Positions 22,479 to 32,095 of a DNA stretch of 64,000 nt are shown piece after piece; the first letter of the stretch is position 1, and every line of letters starts with the position of its first letter. The notes under the pieces were generated by a model. That model did not search any database and was not told the DNA's origin. It saw only the letters and a list, made by a program, of their open reading frames with translations. The translations under genes and the position numbers were made by a program. Source of the stretch: Lunularia cruciata. Taxonomy: Eukaryota; Streptophyta; Marchantiopsida; Lunulariales; Lunulariaceae. The stretch lies in the NCBI GenBank assembly GCA_948567375.1, contig OX419759.1, positions 2,581,303-2,645,302 on the forward strand. Direction: 5' to 3'.

Positions 22479-24137
22479 ATATCACATTACAGCACTTTTG
22501 ATTGTCATGATAAAGCTGTTGTAATTCATATACCCTAGTTTATTGACCACACAAGGAGATGCTTTCTTTGTCCATGCATTGCACACCATGAAACACTTGA
22601 ACTCTTTATCTAGAAAGTCAAACAAGCTAGGTTGCCATAAAATTTAAACCCTTGTGGAGGCAAGTTTGGGAGAAAGTTTAAATATTATCATCATTGGTTG
22701 GAATCTCAAAAATAATTAATCATGTTGTAGTTGCATTTTCACACTTGAATCATGCATATTGGAACTTTCTTTCTAGTAAGGTAGTTGGAATGGAAGAAAC
22801 TATGATAAGTTTTTGCTTCACCCATTCCTTATTGAATCATAATCAGCCAAACATATAATCACTTATTAACCAATTGTTGATAGTAACATCATGATAACCT
22901 GATGATGTAGATAGAGGCAATATGATCATTTAAGTTTTGAATTCAATAAGACCTTAAACTCAACATTTTCAAGGGTTTTCATGTGATTTTATTTTCATGT
23001 TTTTAATGTTTATGAAGCCTTTAAAGAAGAGATATGTTTAAGAGTTATTTATGTTGCAGTTATGTTGAAAACTATAGTGAAACATAATTGAATCTGCACA
23101 TCAATTACAAAACATAAGAAGCACTAAAAGATGCACAAAACACTTCTTCCACCTTCTTTTTATTGCAAATCTAGTCACATGGAATGAGGAATGGATTACC
23201 TACATGCTAGTACGTAGGCTCTAAGCTAATTTGTTTGTCTAATATAAGCTATGTCAATTATTGTACATCTCATAGATAACATTAGACATCCTATTTGTTC
23301 TTACTAGTTGCTCTAAATCTGTTTTGTTTCTTCTACTTCTAATCTAAAATTTGGATTTATAGGAGTAGCAATTGGATATGTATCTCTAAGATAGAATTGT
23401 TTAAGAATTGACTCTATATATCTTTCTTGAGTCAATTTGATTCTGAGATTTTCTTTATCCTGACAAATTTGAAGTCCTACCTAACACTCTGCTTTTCTAT
23501 GTGTAACTTTAAACTCTCTACCAACTTGATATGACATGGTAGCAACATGAGATTTATATTTCCCAAATTTAAATTTATTGCCTGCAAAGATAATGACTAT
23601 TATCTCATCTCCATAAGACACAAAAGGATAAAAAAATGGATGGTTGCAACCCATACTTCACTAATAAGACTTTTGGTTCTAGTTCCTTGAGGCTTGCTGC
23701 AATCTATAAATGCTCTTCAGCTATCTGTAAACACTCTCTTCACCTTTCCAACTTCCATATATTCTTTTGACTACTCCATGTAAATTTCCTCATACAAATC
23801 CCCATTAAGAAAAGTTTTCATTAGGCCAAATTGAACCATCTCCATGCCTTCCACAACAATTAGTGAAAGAACAAATTTGATGTAATCAAACTTGACTGTT
23901 AGAGAAAAATTTCTCCTCTTAGTCTATTCTTACAAGCTGTGAATATCCCTTGACTATAATATAGCTTTGTACCTTGAGATGTTACCCTTAGTATTAAGCT
24001 TGGTTCTATAAACATACTTATATTCTGTTGATTTTCTCTTCTTTGGTAATGTTGTTACTTTCAAAATCTTGTTTTGTTTCAATGACTTAAATTCCTCATC
24101 CATGGCCTTCACCCACTCAAGTGTTGAGTAACCACTC
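22479..24137 (-). mobile_element. Spacer and shortened Copia fragment
   Basis: Duplicate of 4466-7002. 22479-22860 is the unassigned spacer. Copia RT sequence runs to about 24118. About 0.9 kb matching 5200-6080 is missing at about 23228-23250, which removes the RNase H block. Confidence 0.75.
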
Positions 24138-24340
24138 AGAGTAAGAGAAGGTGAAGGTCCCCATGCGATTTGAGATCAGTCAAGATCAGCTAGTGAAAAT
24201 GACTGAAGATGCAACTAAGAAGGTGAAGACCACATCATATGAGTTGTGGTTGCAAGTAGAGCCTAGAAGGTAAAACATATGAAGATGAGGAGATGGATAG
24301 ACTAGCAATTAAAGCTTAGAGAACATGCAATACATAATTT
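24138..24340 (+). pseudogene. Exon-like fragment, second copy
   Basis: Same sequence as 7003-7202 but with small indels around 24255-24330 that break the frame. The first part, RFEISQDQLVKMTEDA, is still readable. Family unknown. Confidence 0.4.
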
Positions 24341-24655
24341 ACCGAATCACGTGACACCTTACTGCTAAAGATAGCTGATTATAAGACTAAACTAAAACCC
24401 ATATCAACAATAAATAAATAAACCAGTTGAAGAACATTTATGTGAACAGAAACATAACGAGAGAGAATAAAATAAAAGAACATCAGGAGTCTCGAAATAG
24501 AAGTATTTTAGACAAACAAAAGATAAATGTTTTCATGCATGTAAATGTTCTTTGACGTAAATAGTGACAGGATAGTTAATTCAAAATGGGAGAGAGAGGA
24601 CCCGAGGCGAAAGTGGATTGCCATGCAGATAGAAATTTGACAAAGAGCCTGTTCC

Positions 24656-25052
24656 CAAAAAAATCAACAAGTCTTCCGAATCTTCCAAATCGAAGAAAAT
24701 AGTCCCAAATCCTCAAAAGTATTTGGGGGAAATATGTAATGGGCTTATTACCAAAAATATCAACAAGTCTTCCGAATCTTCCAAAATGGAAAAGATATAG
24801 TAGTCCTGAATGATCAAAAGTACTTGAGAGGGCCTGTTCAAATACATAGGATCCATTAACGCTTAAAGGAAGACTTGTGGGAAATATGTAATGGACTTAT
24901 TTACCAAAATAAACAACAAGTTTTCCGAATCTTCCAAAATGGAAAAATAAGTCTTAAATCATCAAAATGTACTCGCGAGGACCTGTTCAAATAAAGGGCC
25001 CATTAACTCCTAAAGGAAGCTTGTGGTAAATATGGCTTTGACTTATTTACCA
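24656..25052. repeat. Tandem minisatellite, three units
   Basis: Units start at 24656, 24753 and 24906, each with CAACAAGTCTTCCGAATCTT or a close variant and ending in a TTATTACC/TTATTTACC block. The last two are about 150 bases; the first is shortened to about 97. No coding potential. Confidence 0.88.
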
Positions 25053-25335
25053 CAAGTCGTTAATGCATATTCTAACGCATATGCACGTTGTATATGTGAT
25101 CACTGATCACGGATCAGTTCAATGTTTCTCACATTTCCTGGAAGAACTCAATCGACATCGCATCGAGTTTTGTGAATCCCAGAAAACGAACGTTCAATGA
25201 GGGAATTCTCTCTATTCATCTTTCAGTACTGAAAGTAATATAGTGGATACATGTTGTTCGAGCAAGTGTAGCTCCGATGGCAACTTGCCCACGGGATTGG
25301 CACTAAGTTTTACATCTTGAATTGTAATTAAGGTG
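25053..25335. other. Unique flank upstream of TIR element
   Basis: No recognised gene. It was joined to 29513 before the TIR transposon came in, so it is probably the 5' flank of the receptor-kinase locus. TTAAGGTG at 25328-25335 is the left target duplication. Confidence 0.5.
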
Positions 25336-25538
25336 GGCGAAGTTCAAAGGTAGATGACGTTTTTGTATAAACGTAGATGATCATAGAACAAGTGACCCCG
25401 CGACGCGATGTCATAGATCATCCTCTGTCTCTTGTCCCGTGCTCATCAAAAAGATAAAAGGCGACCGCGTAGGAAAAATGAAGGATGGGAAGACCCCATC
25501 AAGCCGTACAAGGGAGAGACAAAAAAGATAACATGGGG

Positions 25539-26258
25539 CTAAGCCCCAATAGAGTCTATATGAGAAATCTGCCCTACCGCACTTAAGATATCCAAGCTAT
25601 GCAAGTCGTACGGTCTACACACAACTGGAGCATCTGAAGAAACATCACCTAATGTGATTGCTCTCCTATGGATTGCACCAGCCACTGCCCTCTGTAGAGC
25701 AATGGACACACGCTGTCTAAAATATGCTACAAAGTATGAGAGTGAGAGTGGTACACCCTGACGCCTAACATGATAAGCTCTCGCGCACTCCCTGACCAAT
25801 GTGTCAAATGCCGTGTCCATCGCTCCATATAACTCCAAGGCTAGAGGAACAAAGAGGTGACCTCGCTGCATGCCCCTATACTTGGAGACCTTGCGACTTG
25901 CTGCTGCACTCGCCGCCCATCCAGGAGGATGGGTAATCACTCCCTCCAAAATTGTATCCCGCGTAGGGTCCGTAACAACGACATCCGCTACTATCACCTG
26001 ATCATCTTGGACCAAGTATAAGTCTGCCCTAACACGTGTCGTCTGCAATGCATACAAATGCTCCCTCCAAGCCAAGTATCCACTCTCTCGTGCCATAGCA
26101 AACACTATGCCTCTAATGGCATCATGGGTAGCTATCCTCTGTCCTCCAAAAGGACACTGTGTCATGTGGACCGCCGCTGCGTCTAGTGTAGAACCACACT
26201 CACAAGTGAATAATGAAGATGTAGATGGGTGGACCAAACCTAGGCAAAACCTCATCAC
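25539..26258 (-). pseudogene. R2-like Cys-His motif and endonuclease
   Basis: 239 residues open. A Cys-His motif at residues 19-35 reads C-x1-C-x9-H-x3-C. A PD-(D/E)XK-like nuclease core follows: RADLYLV at 77-83, ADVVVTDP at 91-98 (acidic residues D79 and D92 thirteen apart), then KVSKYRG near 122-128, matching the K-x2-K-Y region of R2 endonucleases. The first acidic motif reads A-D-L instead of P-D-L. An uncapped frame between 26259 and 26819 links this to RT with three frame changes. This is the best-kept part of the element. Confidence 0.85.
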
Positions 26259-26819
26259 TATAGAGAAAGTAGCCGGTGCGAGTTGGAAAGCCCTAATGCA
26301 TGGTCAAGCTAGGATCCACGAGCCTGCACCCTTGCTAGAGCAAGAGCGTAGACGTGCTCTAGTAGCTTGAGGAATGGACGAGTCAACTAAGAGAGAATGT
26401 AGCGTATGCTCACACTGTTGCTCCATCAAGGAAGACTGTAGACCTCTAGTCCAATCCGACAATAGTGAAGAAAATAGTGGAAAAACCTCTCGTGCTTGTG
26501 GGGTAAGACTATCTCTCGTCTGCCGCAATAACACCTGAGAGAAAAGGATCCTCCCTCCACCTCTGTCACATAAGTCTCCAAAACCGGCCTATTAGCAACC
26601 ACAATACGAGAGGAAAGTAAGGTGCCGAGAGAGCCCAACTACCCAAAAATGCTATAGGTGCCATCTCCTCCATAGAAAGCAAGCCAACCCCACCACATGA
26701 GATCAGTAGAACCGTTTGTCTACGTGCCAAATCCCTTATCACACACTCAAAAGTCCTTGCTCCAATAATATCACCAAAGACTCCCATAATCCTCCTATCA
26801 AATGCTCTCAAACGTGATA

Positions 26820-27990
26820 GGAAGGACGGTGAGGAGGGAACTGTACGGATGAGGTAGGATGGTCAACCAGCAATACTGGAAGAGAGTATACCAAATGTCA
26901 CCTGTGGATCTCCTAGTAATGGAAGGTCATCTACATAGAGAACATCCTCTGCAAGTGCAGCGTCCAAGAAGCATGTGACAAAATCCTCCGATCATACTGG
27001 CACTCCAAGAACATGAAGTCCATCTGTGGATGTGATACACCCCTCTGGAAGCTCAAGGTGGGGAGTGATACCTAAAGTGGACCATGCCCTACACTTTGAC
27101 ACCTTGACTCTCAAGCTTACTAGATGTAGCTCGGTAGTCAAGTAGTCAAAGGCCTGCCTAATCTGATCTACAGGGCCTACGATGTGTGTATCATCTACCA
27201 AGGAGGGAAATACGCAACCTAGCATGGCCAAACTAGTAGATAGGAGAGCTCTAAAGTGAGCCATGGCAAATAAGGGCCCCCTCAAAGGATCTCCCTAACG
27301 TGTACCAACAGCTGACTCCAAGACGGTGACTCCCTCTTGTGAACCACCATGCTAGTAGTAAAGGGAAGCAGGAGAGCCATAAAAAGACCGCACAAAAGGA
27401 ATGAGACTCGCCAAGGATCCACCAGCCTCCCTAAGCTCTCTAAAGATGGATGCACGTGAGACGCTATTAAAAGCGTTCTCAACATCCACCTGTAGGCCGA
27501 CCCACTCCGGATGGATATCTAGGAGTGCTCTAATGCCTAGAGATATAGCCTCACAGCCTCCATGTGTAGCTACTCCAAACTGATGTGGACTAAGGTGCTG
27601 TCTAAAGTGAGAACGATGCTGAAGGACAATGGTACGACTGACCAAACACAAAAAGATCTCTCCAATAGCAATCGGTCTAATGCCTCCCATGTCCTTCTCA
27701 ATTGCGAGAAGTCAACTAGCACCTAAGACCCGAGTAACAAACATAGGAATGTCTCCTCTCGCTACTGTTGCAGCCACCTGAAACAACTCGGTAAAACCAC
27801 TAGAAGGATCATCTGCTTGGAAGCAATCTCTAAGGTGCTCATAAACCATCCCTGACAAGCCTCCTGAGGAAAGGCGAGGGCAATGCACAATGCTTGTGCA
27901 AATAGCGACCTATCAAGACATAAAGGCTGCTCATGCTGATAATCTAAGACCTCTAGTGGTAGTCCCTCTATTGCTATAGGATGCAAGAGC
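26820..27990 (-). pseudogene. R2-like reverse transcriptase domain
   Basis: Reading across three frames gives RT blocks in order: GGIRPIAIGEIF (about 27690-27655), the motif-A block VGLQVDVENAFNSVSR, motif-B GDPLRGPLFAMAHF (about 27300-27260), and motif-C FPSLVDDTHIVG (about 27210-27175). The catalytic Asp pair is kept, preceded by L-V rather than F/Y-A. KVSKCRAW and LHVLGVPV follow as the thumb start. Frameshifts lie near 27760, 27350-27290 and 26990. The GDPL and VDDTHIVG blocks rule out Ty3 and Copia RT. Confidence 0.88.
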
Positions 27991-28062
27991 GTAGGGAAGA
28001 GATGGTCTCATCAGTAGGACTTGCTATAGACTTGCTCGTGCTGCTCTACTAAACTCTCCCGC

Positions 28063-28701
28063 CTAACCCAATGTCCTACCTTGTCGTAATCGAGTGGAAT
28101 CTGTGGTATCCTGTGGCGATGCTTGTCTCCTAAATTGTGTAGCCCTAACAGACTCCTCTTGAAGGGCTGCCCAATCCCCCTCTCGGAATCGATGAAATCT
28201 AGCCGCCACCTCTCTATGCCCCGCACGTCCCCCTCTAGCATAACGAAGACACGATCGAGAGAGTAGGAGGAATAGGAACCACGCTAACTCGTCCAGGGGA
28301 TCACGTGCCAAACGATCCAATGGTAGGCGAAAAGCCTGTCTAGCCTCATCATGGAGTGTCCGGGGTAGCCTATGGAATAGACGTGGACATGGAAAACTAG
28401 TCTCAAATAACCCCAAAATGCAACCCGCCTGAGAAGCTAACCACTCCCATGAATCGATCGGTATCCCTGGAACGATCAACGAAAGTATAGAAGAAGCATG
28501 CCTAATCCCAAGTGTCACTGCTGTCGATGTGATCGCTCGTCTCACGTGGGCATCCCAAGTGGTCCAATCATAGTCCTTGTGCATCCTTCCCACATGGGTC
28601 TTTACCCCTTGTAAGGTAAAGCGTCGGTGACACACCGGGCATGGTGTATCCCGACCCGCTCTAGGCGACCCCACATGGGAAGGTGTAGCCATGGCTAGCA
28701 C
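28063..28701 (-). pseudogene. R2-like ORF, N-terminal zinc-finger part
   Basis: 212 residues open from an ATG at 28701, the likely original start because a 464-bp 5' leader precedes it. Residues 21-41 form one C2H2 finger, C-x2-C-x11-H-x4-H (CPVC ... HVGRMH). In R2-type proteins such fingers bind the target DNA. The rest is Arg- and Leu-rich and I recognise no second finger or Myb motif. The frame stops at 28063, just before the RT fingers region. A homologous piece lies at 56823-56970 and 60671-60830. Confidence 0.85.
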
Positions 28702-29165
28702 AAGAATAGTGATAGTAACACATGATACTCCTCTCCATTTCTCACCATATTAGCAAAACCACAACCTCTCACATCCCAACTCACATAAGAAAACAATCTC
28801 TCAAAACTCTAAATCTATAAGCTCTCATAATTTTCAATTTCCATCTCCAAAAAATTTCAAATTAAATTCCCATAGAACTTAATCATGAAAACCAAGAGAA
28901 TGAAAATGAAAATTCCCAATCCATCACTTTCAATGTATAATGATCACTCTCAACCCTAAAAAAAACTAAAAATCTTCATAACTTTCTATTCCATTCTCCA
29001 TAGTCTTCAATCTAGGTGCCAATGGAACCTAAATTGAAAAAAATTGATTATTCACTCGATTGCTACATGCTAGAGAGCATTGAGAAATTATTGAAATTGT
29101 CTCACTTCTCTCCCTCTCCTCTCCTGTCTCCACACTCTCCCGTAGCTCCCCGTTAACTCCATCTA
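28702..29165 (-). other. R2-like 5' leader
   Basis: 464 bases between the element end and the ATG, ending in a pyrimidine-rich plus-strand tract (CTCTCCCTCTCCTCTCCTG near 29110). The part near the ATG matches 60830-61070 of copy 2, so it belongs to the element. No ribozyme fold was tested. Confidence 0.6.
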
Positions 29166-29504
29166 TGCTCATCTATGTTTATACAAGTAACCCCCGCGTT
29201 GCGATTAATTCTACCGTATAGCAATTCTGCCGCATCCAAGTAAGTCGATGACGTAAATAAATGAAATAATGAAACCGTAATCTGTCATTGTGGCAGAGCA
29301 TCGCAATCAGCCTCTTGCAATGTGTAGAACGGAGATCTCTAGAGAAAGTGCAAAATGGAGAAGCGCATAGTTCGAATACAATGCTTTTCTTCATCAATTA
29401 GCTACTAACTTGATTGCGGCAGAATGAATGACATCGCGGCGGGGTGTCCTGTTCCCGTGATCGTCTATGTTTATACAAAACACCATCTACATTTATACTT
29501 CGCC
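29166..29504. repeat. Right part of TIR element
   Basis: Includes an inner inverted pair: about 29190-29243 is the reverse complement of about 29405-29457 (both hold CTGCCGCA and CCCCGC blocks). The MITE is thus partly foldback on its own. It carries no coding sequence I trust. Confidence 0.75.
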
Positions 29505-29512
29505 TTAAGGTG

Positions 29513-31700
29513 CTGCAGAAAACTACTGGCTAGTAGCTGCGCTATCTGTGTAGATGTCTCTGCGCTACGTGTACGGGATAATATAGATGTTGCCGTAGTG
29601 GATCTTCAAAACCCTGATCTTGAGGCAGAAAGTAGCTCAATTGGACCTCTGGTTGACAGTGATGGTATACTCTTTCTGGCTGGAACAACCTCAACAGCAA
29701 TTTTTCTGGTCCACGGCCAGAGAACTGTTGGCAGAGATTCCAAGCTGTTGACGCTGGGTGGTGAAGAATAACCTTCTCAGGGTTACACCCCCTCAGCTGT
29801 TAAAGAGCATCCAATTTCTGTATCTCCAGAATAACTTCTTGAGCAGTGATCTCAGAAGTTTGATCGTCTTGGAAAATCTCCGAGAGCTGGACCCACTTGG
29901 CTATGAATTTAGAGGATCGCTCCCGGAAGATTGGAATTATGCAGCCAAGAATTTAAATCGGTTACCAGTGGTCAGACTTGTAAATTTGTCGAACAAAAGC
30001 CAAGAAGGGGAATTACCATTTCATCTTGCCTGCACGGAGGATACATAGGATTTGGGCTACCTTAACATGTCTCTCGACCAGTTTGTTGGCAAGTTTCCGG
30101 TGGTTCCTTCATTTGCGAACAAAACAGGGCCTGGCTGGCAAAACCTTAAGTTTGTGGACGTGCCCATCAATAAACTCGAGGGAGACATTCCTCCAATGTT
30201 ACGTGAAGGCAGATCCATAATTATGTTGAACTCTTCAGACAACAAGCTCACAGGGAATATCAGTTGGCCCCGGAAACACAACTCCATGTATGTCCTATGG
30301 TCTAAAGAACTGAGCAACAATTTCCTAGATTCCATGAACGGCAATGCGTCACGGTATGAAAGCTTGTTTGTGCTGAATCTTCAGAATAATCAGATCAGTA
30401 GTGGACTGACGACTTCTTGCAAATGTTAATCGACCTCCAATACCTCAAGGAGCTAGACTGGGCCACAACAAATTGACAGTGAGTTCGAACCTGGACCAGA
30501 TTTCGAGATTTTCAAATCTGCTAGTCTTGGACATTTCCAATTATAAACTGCACTGTACATTTCCCCATGAAGTTTATGAGTCGCAGTCTCTAGAGGAGCT
30601 TCATCTGCTAAATAATTTCTGGGATGGAGAGCTCGGCGCCGGTGCAGTGAGAGCTTGTCTCTCAGGATGGTTATCTTTGGAGGTTTTGGACCTGCAAAAC
30701 AACAACCTCAGTTGGAACATAGGGGAAGACTTGAACACCATTTCTAGAAACTGTTTCAGTCTGAGGGAGCTCCGTCTAGGCGGTAAACGTCAGCGCAGTA
30801 AGGACCAAAGTCTAGCCGACGTATTTCTACGGCGGCTGAAGTTGTTGGAGGTACTAGATTTGCGAAACTTAAGAGGGCAATTAAGAGGGCAACTAAGAGG
30901 GCAATGCAAGTGAAATTCTACGGTCTTTATCCAGCATGTCGTCATTAAGATACCTGGATTTGTCTAACAACAGCCTATATGGAGTGCTTCTGACTAATCA
31001 ACCATTCGACTGGACACGGACTTGGCCAAAATTGACGTACTTCAAGATTGCATTTAATAAGGACGGCCAATTAACGGCCAATTAACCAGTTAACGGCCAA
31101 TTCCTCAATTTTGCGATCCTGGATGCTCCAGATGCGGAATTCATCTTCAAGGGAACTGAACTTGGCGGCCTTTTTACAGTCTCGTGTGAGCAATCACAAC
31201 GAAAAACCAGGCTTTCGCGGAATTGGCAGATTGTGTCAATTCTCTTGGCCTGCACGATAGCACCTGCAGTTCGCTGCTTGGGCTTGGGCTTTGAGTGGCG
31301 TCGAGGAGTCGACGCTCACCAGCGGAAGCTGGATTCGAAGCTGATTGAGAAGCTACTCGACAGAGCCATCATGCTTTCGAGGGAACTCAAAAGTGCCACG
31401 GACAACTTCTCGGAGCAATTCCAAATTTGCCAAGAGGTTTCGAAACAATCTACAAAGGAACTCTTGAATCCAGGACCGTAGTAGCTGGGAAGAAGAGCAA
31501 CCGTGATAACAATGCACTGAAAACATTTCAGTTTCTGAATGAGATCACAATTTTGTCGAAAGTCCAGCATCTGAACCTGGTGCAACTCCTGGGCTGTTGT
31601 TTGGCTAGTAGATTGCACTACTTCTGTTTGCGTACATTGCGAATGGCACGCTTCAGGAACGTCAGGGGAAAGAGGTGAACTCTCTTGAATTGCAGACAAC
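29513..31700 (+). pseudogene. LRR receptor-like kinase, 5' part
   Basis: Plus-strand pseudogene. The leucine-rich repeats read across frames: SIQFLYLQNNFLSSDL, FVDVPINKLEGDIPPML, LVLDISNYKLHCTFP, SLEVLDLQNNNLSWNIG and RYLDLSNNSLYG (29760-31000). A degraded membrane-span region lies at about 31200-31290. The kinase starts at about 31366 with ELKSATDNFSEQF and has the Lys motif VVAGKKSN and then FLNEITILSKVQHLNLVQLL. It stops at 31700, where Copia F was inserted. The likely role was a plasma-membrane receptor kinase of a WAK-like kinase class. It continues at 42577 and 61221. Confidence 0.88.
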
Positions 31701-31935
31701 TGTTGAGAATCTAGGTGCGAAGTCCTTCACGGATAAACAAGAAACCACGAAATAAATATAGATTTGCGGTCGAAGTTCACCCAACTTGGGCCTTGTCCAC
31801 TCGCAGAGAGAGACATTTTCCTACAAATTCACTAAATGTAATAGGATTGTTCCAAACTAGAGATTTCATTGATCTACTTTATCTATGTGATAAAGTCTAT
31901 CCCGTCTCTCTCCACAAGACACTCCTCATGTTTGT

Positions 31936-32095
31936 ATCACCTTGGAAATCAACTGCTAGTTAAAACAATAGGGGGTTTCAGAAATAGTTATGATGGAGGT
32001 CTGCGGGATAAATAACAAACTTCGCATCACCTTGGAAATCAACTGCTAGTTAAAACAATAGGGGGTTTCATAAATAGTTATGACGGTAAATAGTA
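31936..32095. repeat. 90-bp direct repeat over LTR/TIR edge
   Basis: ATCACCTTGGAAATCAACTG through GGGGGTTTCA occurs at 31936-31980 and again at 32026-32070, and the similarity continues into AAATAGTTATGAYGG. The duplication includes both LTR and transposon end, so it came after the insertion. Confidence 0.92.

Larger units (their letters stand above)
17975..24491. repeat. Segmental duplication, right copy
   Basis: Direct-orientation copy of 1-7348. The match ends at AAGAACATCAGGAGTC (about 24476-24491). Beyond it this copy runs into unique DNA while the left copy runs into an LTR. Confidence 0.9.
25448..29165 (-). mobile_element. R2-like non-LTR retrotransposon, copy 1
   Basis: A 3718-bp minus-strand element flanked by TGCTCATC (25440-25447 and 29166-29173). 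One ancestral ORF of about 1050 codons encoded an N-terminal C2H2 finger, reverse transcriptase, a C-terminal Cys-His motif and a restriction-like endonuclease, the layout of R2, Hero and related early non-LTR lineages. These nick their target and prime reverse transcription from it. The ORF is split by about six frameshifts or stops but is far better preserved than the surrounding LTR elements. The 3' end has no poly(A), ending in a T-rich run. Four more partial copies lie in this window. Confidence 0.9.
25336..29504. mobile_element. TIR DNA transposon with 8-bp TSD
   Basis: The ends are inverted repeats of about 79 bases at roughly 80 percent identity (25336-25414 and 29426-29504), both starting GGCGAAGT when read inward. 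TTAAGGTG flanks both sides (25328-25335, 29505-29512). Without the R2-like insertion and one TGCTCATC the element would be about 440 bp with no transposase, so a MITE-like non-autonomous element. An 8-bp duplication with GG termini fits Merlin-like, hAT-like or some Mutator-like elements. I cannot choose among them. Confidence 0.88.

Noticed and set aside
29424..29771. 115-codon frame as a separate gene
   Set aside because: Its first part lies in the TIR transposon and the rest is frame-shifted N-terminus of the RLK pseudogene.
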